A stretch of 17,760 bases of DNA from UBA4644 sp900555855 (GTDB taxonomy: Bacteria; Bacillota; Clostridia; Oscillospirales; Butyricicoccaceae): contig DAWAJD010000033.1 in assembly GCA_052289195.1 (NCBI GenBank), positions 1 to 17,760 on the forward strand, written 5' to 3'. Made by a program: the position numbers and the translations under genes. This document shows, one piece after another, positions 5,411 through 12,436 of the stretch (position 1 is the first letter of the stretch; every line of letters starts with the position of its first letter). A model generated the notes under the pieces. That model saw only the letters and a list, made by a program, of their open reading frames with translations, did not search any database and was not told the DNA's origin.

Positions 5411-6820
5411 TTAAAATCCAAAGTAAAGGAAGGGGTCGTTCATGCCCCGGCAGAGGCAATAGACCGCGCCCCAGAAGATGGCCAGCAGAAAGGGGATGAC
5501 CAGAGGCGAGCGCTCCAGCCTATGCCAGAGCTTTTTGGGCCAGGGCAGACAAAACAGCAGCCCTAAAAGCAGCAGAACGCCATACATCCTGCCGTATTTC
5601 AGATAATCTCCGGCCATGATTCCAGCCCAGCAGCCGCCGAAAGGGAAAAGCCTGCCGAAATAGACGCCAAGCTGAGAAAGATCCGTGATGGAAAACACCG
5701 TGAAGGACAGAGGAATCATAAGGATCATATATAGATGGCCGAAAACCGGGCGGCGCTCCAGCACCTTTCCAAGGCCCAGCCGTTCCAGAAGCTGCAGCAA
5801 AAACAGCAGCAGACCCCAGAGAATAAAGTTCCAGCTGGCACCGTGCCAAAGGCCCGTCAGCAGCCAGACCGCCAGCAGATTGCGGATGGTCCTGCCCCGG
5901 CCCTGCCGGCTGCCGCCCAGCGGGATATAGACATAATCCCGGAACCAGCCGCCCAGCGTGATGTGCCAACGCCGCCAGAACTCCGTCATGCTCCGGGAAA
6001 GATAGGGATCCGCAAAGTTTTCCGGCAGGTCAAAGCCCAAAAGCTGCCCCAGCCCCAGCGCCATCAGGGAATAGCCGTAAAAATCAAAGTAGATCTGAAA
6101 GCTGTAAGCAAAAGCGCCCATCCAGGCCAGCGGCGTGGAGATGCCCTCAAAGCCGATGGCGGAAATATCGCTCCAGAGGGAGCCGATCCGATTGGCCAGC
6201 AGCACCTTGAAGCCCAGGCCCAGAACGAAAAGCTTCGCGCCGTGCTCCGCCCGTTCCCAGGAGACCTGCCGCTCCTGCAGCTGCCCGGAGATCGCCCGGT
6301 AGGAGGTGAGGGGACCGGCGGTAAGCTTTGGAAACAGGGAGATGTAAAGGGCCATGCGCGTCAGCGAGCGCTCCGGCTGGACCCTTTCATGATAGACATC
6401 CAGCAGATAGGAAAGACACTGGAAGGTATAGAAGCTGATGCCCAGCGGCAGCAGCAGCTCCCAGCTGCGGGCAGATACCGTCTGGCGGGAAAGCAGGCCC
6501 CAGAGGGCGGCGAGGTTGTCCCGGAAAAAGCCGGCGTATTTGAACAGGACCAGCCAGCCGATATTATAGATCAGCCCCAGCGCCAGCATCAGCTTCCGGC
6601 GGGGCTGGCCCCTGCCGAGATGCAGGCCGAGCCGCCAGTTGACCAGAATGGCCGCCAGCAGCAAAAGCATATATTGCGGCGTTTCCCATACGCCGTAGGC
6701 ATAAAACGCCAGGCTGCCCAGCAGCAGGACCCCGTTTTTCCAGCGGACGGGGACCAGACTGTAGATCAGAAAAAACAGCGGCGCAAACACAAACAGAAAC
6801 GGCAGACTGCTGAATACCAC
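5411..6820 (-). CDS. MBOAT-family membrane-bound O-acyltransferase (AlgI/DltB-like)
   Basis: A 469-residue polytopic membrane protein that would move acyl groups across the membrane for O-acylation of an exported glycan. It begins VVFSSLPFLFVFAPLFFLIYSLVP, the typical AlgI-like N terminus, followed by KYAGFFRDN, GISFYTFQCLSYLLDVY, FPKLTAGPL, IYFDFYGYSLMALGLGQLLGF, SMTEFWRRWHITLGGWFRDYVYIPLGGSR, and the active-site motif TGLWHGASWNFILWG (His at about residue 325). The GTG start at 6818-6820 is preferred, since GGAGG lies 6 nt upstream and it matches the family start; an ATG at 6847 would add nine residues. The SGNH hydrolase follows 14 nt downstream and the kinase follows that. No dltA/C/D or alginate genes are present, so a wall or capsule glycan is the likely substrate. 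Confidence 0.92.
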   Translation of the reverse strand: MVFSSLPFLFVFAPLFFLIYSLVPVRWKNGVLLLGSLAFYAYGVWETPQYMLLLLAAILVNWRLGLHLGRGQPRRKLMLALGLIYNIGWLVLFKYAGFFRDNLAALWGLLSRQTVSARSWELLLPLGISFYTFQCLSYLLDVYHERVQPERSLTRMALYISLFPKLTAGPLTSYRAISGQLQERQVSWERAEHGAKLFVLGLGFKVLLANRIGSLWSDISAIGFEGISTPLAWMGAFAYSFQIYFDFYGYSLMALGLGQLLGFDLPENFADPYLSRSMTEFWRRWHITLGGWFRDYVYIPLGGSRQGRGRTIRNLLAVWLLTGLWHGASWNFILWGLLLFLLQLLERLGLGKVLERRPVFGHLYMILMIPLSFTVFSITDLSQLGVYFGRLFPFGGCWAGIMAGDYLKYGRMYGVLLLLGLLFCLPWPKKLWHRLERSPLVIPFLLAIFWGAVYCLCRGMNDPFLYFGF

Positions 6821-6851
6821 AGAATCCCTCCCCAAAAAAGAGATCACCTAT

Positions 6852-6880
6852 AGTATATAATAGTGCCCGGGGCCGCGCAA
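6852..6880 (-). promoter_or_regulatory. Likely sigma-A promoter of the MBOAT-SGNH-kinase operon
   Basis: On the minus strand TTGCGC (6875-6880), a 17-nt spacer and TATACT (6852-6857) precede the GTG start by about 31 nt. The -10 matches five of six bases; the -35 only three, so strength is uncertain. An overlapping TATTAT (6857-6862) is an alternative -10. Confidence 0.5.
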
Positions 6881-6905
6881 GGCGGTTTTACAGAAAATTT
6901 TTTCC

Positions 6906-7691
6906 TCATACCTCCTTCGGGCGGGGAAGCGCTCCTTGCGTTTCCGGCTGAAATTCCGTCATGGTGCCCCAAAACCGCTTTGGCATATGGGTCTGGCGGC
7001 ATTTCGGGTTGTAGCGGCCCTCGATGCTGATGGTGTTGTAAAACCGCGTCCAGAGCCGGCGGTAAAGCTGCTCCGGCGCTTCCGCCTCCGGCAGCGAAAG
7101 GGATTCCAGCGGAAGGATCTGATGGTTCCCGCCGCTGAACAGCAGAACGGAGCGGTGCGTCCGGTCATAGATCAAAAAGCTCTCTCCCGGCATCCGCGCC
7201 CGAAAATGCTTCAAAAGCAGGGGAAGCACATGGTTTTTCGGCTCGATCTCCGCCGCCAGCACCGCGTCATATTGGGAAAACCGGGTAAAGCCCTTCAAAA
7301 GATGGGCTTCGCCCAAAACATTCTGCGCCGCGGTATAAATGACGCGGACCCGTTCATCCGTCAGCTGGCGCAGGACCTGCGGCCCCAGCCGATAGCCCAG
7401 CCGCAGAAAGCGCAGGATCGCCAGCTCCTTTTCCTCCATGCAGGAGAGAAAGGCCAGCTCCACCCACCGCAGCGCCGCCGGCGCGATCTTTTCCGGGATG
7501 GAGCGCAGCACCCGCCGGGCCTGATCCGGCCGGGTGGGGACGGTGACGGCGGAAAGCAGCGTGGGCTGCGCCTCCTCCGCCGGACGGATCTCCAGCGGCT
7601 CCTCCTTTTGATAAAAGGCCCGGAACACGCAGCAGAGCAGGCCGTCGAAGCTCCCGTCGTATTGATAGACTACATCTGTCCTGTGATACAT
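6906..7691 (-). CDS. DUF4130 / TIGR03915-family putative DNA repair protein
   Basis: A 261-residue protein of the family that accompanies the TIGR03916 radical SAM protein; in many proteobacteria the same domain is fused to the uracil-DNA-glycosylase-like UdgX (TIGR03914). Recognisable parts are VVYQYDGSFDGLLCCVFRAFYQ at the N terminus, VLGEAHLLKGFTRFSQYDAVLAAEIEPKNHVLPLLLKHFRARMPGESFLIYDRTHRSVLLF in the middle, and LYRRLWTRFYNTISIEGRYNPKCRQTHMPKRFWGTMTEF near the end. No catalytic residue is established, and its biochemical role is unknown; a nucleic-acid role is inferred from its partners. The ATG lies within the last codons of the radical SAM gene (22-nt overlap), so the two are translated together. 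Confidence 0.85.
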   Translation of the reverse strand: MYHRTDVVYQYDGSFDGLLCCVFRAFYQKEEPLEIRPAEEAQPTLLSAVTVPTRPDQARRVLRSIPEKIAPAALRWVELAFLSCMEEKELAILRFLRLGYRLGPQVLRQLTDERVRVIYTAAQNVLGEAHLLKGFTRFSQYDAVLAAEIEPKNHVLPLLLKHFRARMPGESFLIYDRTHRSVLLFSGGNHQILPLESLSLPEAEAPEQLYRRLWTRFYNTISIEGRYNPKCRQTHMPKRFWGTMTEFQPETQGALPRPKEV

Positions 7692-8962
7692 GCCCTCACA
7701 TCCTCCATCGTCGGGTCAAACAGGCTCAGCTGGTCCGCCTGACCCATGGTCTCCAGCGCCGCATCGGAAAGCAGCGCCCGCAGGATGGCGTCGTGCTCCA
7801 TTCGGATGCCGGGAAACGCTTTGCCGCCGCACAGTGTAAAGTATTTGGCCCGTTTCAGCACGACGCCCAGCTTTTTCAGCCCGGCGAAGTCCAGCCGGCC
7901 GGAGCGGCGGGCCGTTACGATGCGCCGTGCGCTTTTGACGCCGATCCCCGGGACGCGCAGCAGCGTTTCATATTCCGCCCGGTTCACCTCCACGGGAAAC
8001 TGCTCCGGATGCCGGATGGCCCAGCCGCATTTCGGGTCCAGATAAGGGTTGAAGTTCGGCTCCTGCTCGTCCAGAAGTTCCTCCGCCTGAAAATGATAAT
8101 ACCGCAGCAGCCAGTCGGCCTGATAAAGCCTGTGCTCCCGCAGCAGCGGCGGACGGGTGGCCAGAGCAGGCAGGTTTTTATGCTCCACCACGGGAAGATA
8201 GGCAGAGTAAAAGACCCGCTTCAGAGCGTATTTTTGATACATGGCGGTGGACAGCCGCAGGATCTGCAGGTCCGTCTCCGGCGTGGCGCCCACGATAAGC
8301 TGGGTGCTCTGGCCCGCCGGCGCAAACCGGGGGGCGTGGCGGTAGCGGATCAGCTCCTGCTTTCCCTGGGCGATGCCGTCCCGCAGAAAGGCCATGGGCT
8401 TCAGGATATCCTCCTTATGCTTGTCCGGCGCCAGCAGGGCAAGACTCTGCCGGGAGGGAAGCTCGATATTGACGCTCATCCGGTCGGCCAGCATAGCCAG
8501 CTGTGCTAAAAGCTCCCGGCTGGCGCCGGGGATGGCCTTGGCATGGATGTAGCCAAAAAAATGATACTCCTGCCGCAGGATCCGCAGGGTCTCCAGCATC
8601 AGCTCGCAGGTGTGGTCCGGGCTCTGCACCACCGCGCTGGACAGAAACAGGCCCTCAATATAATTTCGCCGGTAAAACTGGATCGTCAGCTCCGCCAGCT
8701 CCCGGGGCGTAAAGGTGGCGCGCCTTGTATCGTTGGAGCGGCGGTTGACGCAGTAGGTGCAGTCGTAGCTGCAGGCATTGCTTTGCAGGACCTTCAGCAG
8801 CGTGATGCACCGGCCATCGGCGGAAAAGCTGTGGCAGCAGCCGCAGGCCATGGTGGCGCCCAGCCCGCCCGGCCGGGAGGCCCGGTCCAGCCCGCTGGAG
8901 GTGCAGGCGGCGTCGTATTTTGCGGCGTCGGCCAAAATGGTCAGCTTGTCCAGAACTTCCAT
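7670..8962 (-). CDS. Putative DNA modification/repair radical SAM protein (TIGR03916 family)
   Basis: A 430-residue radical SAM enzyme. The [4Fe-4S] motif is CSYDCTYC (C64, C68, C71; CxxxCxxC), after a second Cys cluster at 40-43 (CGCC) and C52. Further family marks are LADAAKYDAACTSSG at the N terminus, CVNRRSND, GLFLSSAVVQSPDHTCELM and FGYIHAKAIPGA. The C-terminal third contains a helix-hairpin-helix DNA-binding unit (LLRVPGIGVKSARRIVTARR, about residues 330-350). The family is linked to DNA metabolism only by this domain and by its neighbours; the reaction is not known. The ATG at 8960-8962 has AGGGG upstream; a longer frame from 9034 would translate through the promoter. Transcription appears to start from a sigma-A promoter carrying LexA-like sites. 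The DUF4130 gene overlaps the 3' end. Confidence 0.9.
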   Translation of the reverse strand: MEVLDKLTILADAAKYDAACTSSGLDRASRPGGLGATMACGCCHSFSADGRCITLLKVLQSNACSYDCTYCVNRRSNDTRRATFTPRELAELTIQFYRRNYIEGLFLSSAVVQSPDHTCELMLETLRILRQEYHFFGYIHAKAIPGASRELLAQLAMLADRMSVNIELPSRQSLALLAPDKHKEDILKPMAFLRDGIAQGKQELIRYRHAPRFAPAGQSTQLIVGATPETDLQILRLSTAMYQKYALKRVFYSAYLPVVEHKNLPALATRPPLLREHRLYQADWLLRYYHFQAEELLDEQEPNFNPYLDPKCGWAIRHPEQFPVEVNRAEYETLLRVPGIGVKSARRIVTARRSGRLDFAGLKKLGVVLKRAKYFTLCGGKAFPGIRMEHDAILRALLSDAALETMGQADQLSLFDPTMEDVRACITGQM

Positions 8963-8979
8963 AGGATCCCCTCGAAATA

Positions 8980-8991
8980 GAACATTTGTTT
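8980..8991. promoter_or_regulatory. LexA (SOS) box-like site 1, downstream of the rSAM promoter
   Basis: The plus strand reads GAACATTTGTTT, seven of the eight defining bases of the Firmicute SOS box GAAC-N4-GTTC. It sits 11 nt downstream of the -10, near the expected transcription start, so bound LexA would block initiation or clearance. Its centre is 27 nt from site 2. Confidence 0.55.
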
Positions 8992-9000
8992 GTTGTCTCA

Positions 9001-9029
9001 AATATAGCACATATGTTCGTTTTTGTAAA
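9001..9029 (-). promoter_or_regulatory. Sigma-A promoter of the radical SAM / DUF4130 operon
   Basis: On the minus strand TTTACA (9024-9029), a 17-nt spacer and TATATT (9001-9006) each match the consensus in five of six bases. The expected start is near 8994, giving a leader of about 30 nt before the ATG at 8962. The spacer holds a LexA-like site. Confidence 0.75.
9007..9018. promoter_or_regulatory. LexA (SOS) box-like site 2, in the spacer of the rSAM promoter
   Basis: The minus strand reads CGAACATATGTGCT, one mismatch from the Bacillus/Clostridium consensus CGAACATATGTTCG in the core GAAC-N4-GTTC. The site lies exactly between -35 and -10, where a repressor would exclude RNA polymerase. 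Confidence 0.65.
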
Positions 9030-9067
9030 GGCATTACGGTAAAAAATCAAAAACAGCGCAAACCGGA

Positions 9068-9096
9068 TTGTATTTCCGCCGGAATGCCGGTATAAT
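9068..9096 (+). promoter_or_regulatory. Sigma-A promoter of the DUF6125-PK-prmA operon
   Basis: A perfect TATAAT (9091-9096) lies 17 nt after TTGTAT (9068-9073), whose -35 match is limited to TTG. The start would be near 9103, about 30 nt before the ATG at 9133. It is divergent from, and separate from, the SOS-like promoter. Confidence 0.6.
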
Positions 9097-9132
9097 CAAG
9101 GGAGTTTTGAAAGGATACGGAGGATGGGTCAT

Positions 9133-9648
9133 ATGCAAAACGAAGCCTTGAAGGCGCTTTCCCGGGAGCAGCTGGAGGAGCTGATCGCCATCTACTGCAA
9201 GGATTGGCTGGCCATGGACGGCGTCTGGTTCCAGTCTTCCGAACGCAGGTTCGGAATGGATCTGGCGATGGAGCAGGATGTCGAGATCTGGAAGCAATTT
9301 ACCGTCATTGAAGCCAAAAAGCTCAAGGCCTTTCTGGGCCTGCCGGAGCGGGCCGGCCTGGAGGGGCTGGAAAAGGCGCTGAAGCTGCGGCTCTATGCCA
9401 ATATCAATCGGGGCGAGCTGCTGCGGGAGGGAAACCGGCTGATCTACCGCACGCTGGACTGCCGGGTCCAGACGGCCCGCAGCCGGAAAAATATGCCCTG
9501 GCACCCCTGCAAGGCAGTGGGCGAGGTGGAATATGCCGGCTTTGCCCGCACCATTGATGACCGGATCACCTGCCGGGCCCTCAGCTGCTATCCGGAAAAG
9601 ACCGACGACAGCTGCGCCTGCAGCTGGGAGTTTACGCTGGAGGAATGA
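9133..9648 (+). CDS. DUF6125 family protein
   Basis: A 171-residue soluble protein of the uncharacterised DUF6125 group, recognised by ALSREQLEELIAIYCKDWLAMDGVWFQSSERRFGMDLAMEQDVEIWKQFTVIEAKKLKAFLGL and, near the end, LIYRTLDCRVQTARSRKNMPWHPCKAVGEVEYAGFARTIDDRITCRALSCYP. The many conserved Cys (CRVQ, HPCK, ITC, LSC, CACSW) suggest a metal or redox role, but no function is known to me. The ATG at 9133 is chosen because GGAGG lies 9 nt before it; the ATG at 9124 directly abuts that RBS. The stop overlaps the start of the pyruvate-kinase-like gene, so the two are translationally coupled, in an operon that ends with prmA. Confidence 0.8.
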   Translation: MQNEALKALSREQLEELIAIYCKDWLAMDGVWFQSSERRFGMDLAMEQDVEIWKQFTVIEAKKLKAFLGLPERAGLEGLEKALKLRLYANINRGELLREGNRLIYRTLDCRVQTARSRKNMPWHPCKAVGEVEYAGFARTIDDRITCRALSCYPEKTDDSCACSWEFTLEE

Positions 9649-10613
9649 TGGAGATCTATGGCACGCTGGGCCCGGCCTGCGCCCAGGGGGTGATCCTGGA
9701 ACAAATGTTCCGCTGCGGCATGACCGGGCTTCGGCTGAATCTTTCCCATACATCGCTGGAGGAGAGCGCCCCGCTGCTGGAGCAGATGCATCTGGCGGCA
9801 GAGCGGTGCGGCGTCCGGCCGCAGCTGCTGATCGACCTGCAGGGCCCGGAGCTGCGGGTGGGAAAGCAGGGGCTTCCGCTTCTGTTGGAGGAGGGCGTGC
9901 GCCTTCCGCTCCGCCGTCTGGCGCTTCCGGAGCATTTGTACGCTGCGCTGCAGCCGGAGACAGAGCTGCTTCTGGACGACGGCAGGCTCTGCGTCCGGGT
10001 GCTGCCGGAGGGAGAGGGCCGTGTGCTGCGGGGCGGGACGCTGGCCCCCGGAAAAAGCGTCGCAGCCCCCGGGCTTTGCGCGGCGCTGCCCGCTCTGACG
10101 GCGGCGGACCGGAAAAATCTTTCGCTGGCGAGCGCCTTCGGCGTCACCGGCGTGATGCAGTCCTTCGTTCGGAGCCGGGAGGATGTGGAGGAGGTCCGGA
10201 CGGCGCTTTGCGGAACGGGGCTGCGCCATTTTGCAAAGCTGGAAAACCGGGCCGGGCTGGATTCTCTGGAGCAGTGGATCCGGCTGCCGGATGTTTTGGT
10301 GATCGCCCGGGGTGATCTGGGCAATGCGGTGCCCCTATGGGAGCTGCCCGGCGTACAGAAGCGGGTGGCTGCCCGGGCCAGACAGGCGGGAAAGCCCTTT
10401 TTGGTGGTGACGCAGATGCTGGCCTCCATGGAGCGAACGGCTGTTCCCACCCGGGCGGAGGTCAGCGATATTTTCAACGCCGTGCTGGACGGCGCTTCCG
10501 CCCTGATGCTCACAGGGGAGACTGCCGCAGGGCGCTACCCGGCGGAGGCCATGGACTATTTTTGCCGCACCATCCGGGCGGCGGAGACTTTTTTGCGGGA
10601 AGAGAGGAACTGA
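9648..10613 (+). CDS. Pyruvate kinase-like protein lacking the C-terminal domain
   Basis: This 321-residue protein holds the catalytic barrel of pyruvate kinase: GTLGPA, GMTGLRLNLSH (R29), IDLQGPELRVG, LLDDG, SFVRS, HFAKLENRAGL (catalytic K198, E200), VIARGDLG (D223), FLVVTQMLASM, PTRAEVSDIFNAVLDGASALMLTGETAAGRYP. It ends just after the barrel; the whole C-terminal domain (about 150 residues, effector binding and tetramer contacts) of normal 470-590-residue enzymes is absent, and the lid (B) domain (about 71-150) is short. The active-site residues remain, so it could be an unregulated phosphotransferase or an enzyme on another phospho-enol substrate. Two ATGs overlap the DUF6125 stop; 9648 is better spaced from GGAGG (4 nt) than 9645 (1 nt). 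prmA begins 3 nt downstream. Confidence 0.82.
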   Translation: MEIYGTLGPACAQGVILEQMFRCGMTGLRLNLSHTSLEESAPLLEQMHLAAERCGVRPQLLIDLQGPELRVGKQGLPLLLEEGVRLPLRRLALPEHLYAALQPETELLLDDGRLCVRVLPEGEGRVLRGGTLAPGKSVAAPGLCAALPALTAADRKNLSLASAFGVTGVMQSFVRSREDVEEVRTALCGTGLRHFAKLENRAGLDSLEQWIRLPDVLVIARGDLGNAVPLWELPGVQKRVAARARQAGKPFLVVTQMLASMERTAVPTRAEVSDIFNAVLDGASALMLTGETAAGRYPAEAMDYFCRTIRAAETFLREERN

Positions 10614-10616
10614 AGC

Positions 10617-11603
10617 ATGGATTATATCGAAGTGCGGGTGACGACCACCCACGAAGCCTCGGAGCTGCTGGCGGATCAGCTGGCGGAGATCACCGGCGGC
10701 TGCTCGGTGGATGATCCCCAGACCGTGGAGGATTTTGTTCAGGCGCCGGTGAAGCGTTGGGATTACATTGAAGAACAGCTGTTCGACAACCCAAAGCGAG
10801 AGCCTTCTGTCTGCTGCTATCTTAGTCCGGACGAGGATGGCGCGCGCCGGCTCCGGGAGATGGGCGCGCTGCTGGCGGCGCTGAAGGAGCAGGACGAAAC
10901 GGGCTTTTACGGGAGCCTGAAGCTGGAGGTCTCGCCTGTCCGCAGCGAGGATTGGGAAAACAACTGGAAGCAGTATTACAAGCCCTTCCCGGTGGGCCGG
11001 CGGCTTTATGTCTGTCCCAGCTGGGAGGAGGCACAGGTACCGGAGGGGCGGACGCTTCTGACCATGGATCCTGCTTCCAGCTTCGGCACCGGCTCCCATG
11101 CCACCACGCGGATGTGCATGGAGCAGCTGGACGCTCTGTCCCTGGACGGCGCACGGATCCTGGATGTGGGCTGCGGCAGCGGTATTCTGGCCTGTACGGC
11201 GCTGCTGCTGGGCGGACGGCACGCGCTGGCCTGCGATATTGAAGAAAATGCCATGCGCGTCACGGCCGAGAATATGGACAAAAACGGCCTGTCCGGCTTG
11301 CGCTACAGCACTCGCTGCGGGGATCTGCTTTCCGATCCGGCGCTGCGGCAGGAGCTGTGTGAACGGGGCCCTTACGATGTGATCTTAGCCAACATCGTGG
11401 CGGATGTGCTCATCGCCATGGCGGCATATCTGCCCGGCTGGCTGGCGGAGGACGGCCATCTGATCCTCTCCGGCATCATTGATACCCGGGCGGAGGAGGT
11501 CCGCCGGGCCTTTCGGCAGGCGGGCATGGTCATCGTCAACGAGATCGCTCGCGATGGCTGGGTCATGCTGTGCTGTATGCGCAGCAAGGGGGAAAATTCC
11601 TAA
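10617..11603 (+). CDS. prmA: Ribosomal protein L11 methyltransferase
   Basis: A 328-residue SAM-dependent enzyme that trimethylates ribosomal protein L11. The N-terminal substrate-recognition domain begins MDYIEVRVTTTHEASELLADQLAEITGG. The region EDWENNWKQYYKPFPVGRRLYVCPSW precedes the catalytic domain, with DPASSFGTGSHATTRMCMEQL (about 150-170), motif I LDVGCGSGILAC (about 181-192) and NIVADV (about 258-263; NILADV in most homologues). The length is slightly above the usual 290-315. The ATG follows AGAGGAAC and lies 3 nt after the previous stop. It is the last gene of its operon; rsmE downstream has its own promoter, though prmA and rsmE are neighbours in many Firmicutes. Confidence 0.95.
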   Translation: MDYIEVRVTTTHEASELLADQLAEITGGCSVDDPQTVEDFVQAPVKRWDYIEEQLFDNPKREPSVCCYLSPDEDGARRLREMGALLAALKEQDETGFYGSLKLEVSPVRSEDWENNWKQYYKPFPVGRRLYVCPSWEEAQVPEGRTLLTMDPASSFGTGSHATTRMCMEQLDALSLDGARILDVGCGSGILACTALLLGGRHALACDIEENAMRVTAENMDKNGLSGLRYSTRCGDLLSDPALRQELCERGPYDVILANIVADVLIAMAAYLPGWLAEDGHLILSGIIDTRAEEVRRAFRQAGMVIVNEIARDGWVMLCCMRSKGENS

Positions 11604-11629
11604 AAACTTCTGAAATATCGGTTTTGGAA

Positions 11630-11658
11630 TAGACAAATCGTTTTTCATTTGGTATAAT
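11630..11658 (+). promoter_or_regulatory. Sigma-A promoter of rsmE
   Basis: TAGACA (11630-11635), a 17-nt spacer and TATAAT (11653-11658) form a strong promoter; TG one base before the -10 makes it an extended -10. The predicted start near 11665 leaves a leader of about 19 nt containing GAGGAGA before the rsmE ATG. Confidence 0.85.
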
Positions 11659-11683
11659 AACCTTTAGCTGTGAGGAGAACTTC

Positions 11684-12430
11684 ATGCGTTTTTTTGTTTC
11701 TGCCGGGCAGATCAGCGGCGAATTGCTGACGCTGGACGAAAGCGACGCCCAGCATATTTCCCGCGTTTTGCGGATGCGGCCCGGGGAGGAGATCACCGCC
11801 TGCTGCGACAACAGACAGGCCTATCAGTGCTGTCTGGAGACGGTGGAGAAGGGGCGCGTCACCGCGCGGATCCTGTCGGCCTCTCCCTTTGACAACGAGC
11901 CCTCCGCTTTTGTAACGGTCTATGCCGGGCTCTCCAAGGGCGACCGGTTCGATTATCTGATCCAGAAGGCGGTGGAGTGCGGCGCTTCGCATATCGTGCC
12001 GTTTCTTTCCAAATACTGCGTTGTAAAGGTCGAGGAAAAGGACCGGCAGAAAAAGCAGCAGCGTTATGCCCGGATCGCGCTGGAGGCCTCCAAGCAATGC
12101 CAGCGCTCCCGGCCCGTGACGGTGGGGGAGATCGTCTCCTATGATACCGCCATCGCCATGGCGAAAGGCGCGGAATGCGCCCTGTTCCTTTATGAAAAAG
12201 AAAACCGGCAGAGCCTTTCCCAGGTCCTGCGGGAGCATCAGAGCGGCAGAGACTTTTCTGTAGTCACCGGCCCGGAGGGCGGGTTTTCAGAAAAGGAGGC
12301 GGCTCAGGCGCTGGAGGCGGGCCTTTCCTGCGTGTCCATCGGGCCCAGGATCCTTCGCTGCGAGACGGCGCCGGTGGCGGCAGTCTGTGCCATCATGTAT
12401 CAAACAGGCAATTTTGACATCGGAGAGTGA
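11684..12430 (+). CDS. rsmE: 16S rRNA (uracil(1498)-N3)-methyltransferase
   Basis: A 248-residue SPOUT-class methyltransferase that makes m3U1498 in 16S rRNA. It begins MRFFVSAGQI with the PUA-like N-terminal domain (LDESDAQHISRVLRMRPGEEITACCDN), then GLSKGDRFDYLIQKAVECGASHIVPFLSKYCVVK, and the trefoil-knot SAM site VTGPEGGFSEKEAAQA (about 194-209) plus SIGPRILRCETAPVAA (about 218-233). These are the defining RsmE motifs, and the length is usual. It has its own promoter and the RBS GAGGAG. A membrane protein begins 6 nt downstream and is probably co-transcribed up to the terminator at 13197-13236. Confidence 0.96.
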   Translation: MRFFVSAGQISGELLTLDESDAQHISRVLRMRPGEEITACCDNRQAYQCCLETVEKGRVTARILSASPFDNEPSAFVTVYAGLSKGDRFDYLIQKAVECGASHIVPFLSKYCVVKVEEKDRQKKQQRYARIALEASKQCQRSRPVTVGEIVSYDTAIAMAKGAECALFLYEKENRQSLSQVLREHQSGRDFSVVTGPEGGFSEKEAAQALEAGLSCVSIGPRILRCETAPVAAVCAIMYQTGNFDIGE

Positions 12431-12436
12431 GCTTCA

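Noticed and set aside
5735..6853. Plus-strand open frame of 372 codons opposite the MBOAT gene
   Set aside because: It is antisense to a well-supported membrane acyltransferase; the Gln/Pro/Arg-rich translation has no domain and no RBS.
8963..9034. Longer radical SAM start at 9034
   Set aside because: It would translate the -35/-10 and the two LexA-like sites; the ATG at 8962 has an RBS and matches the family N terminus.
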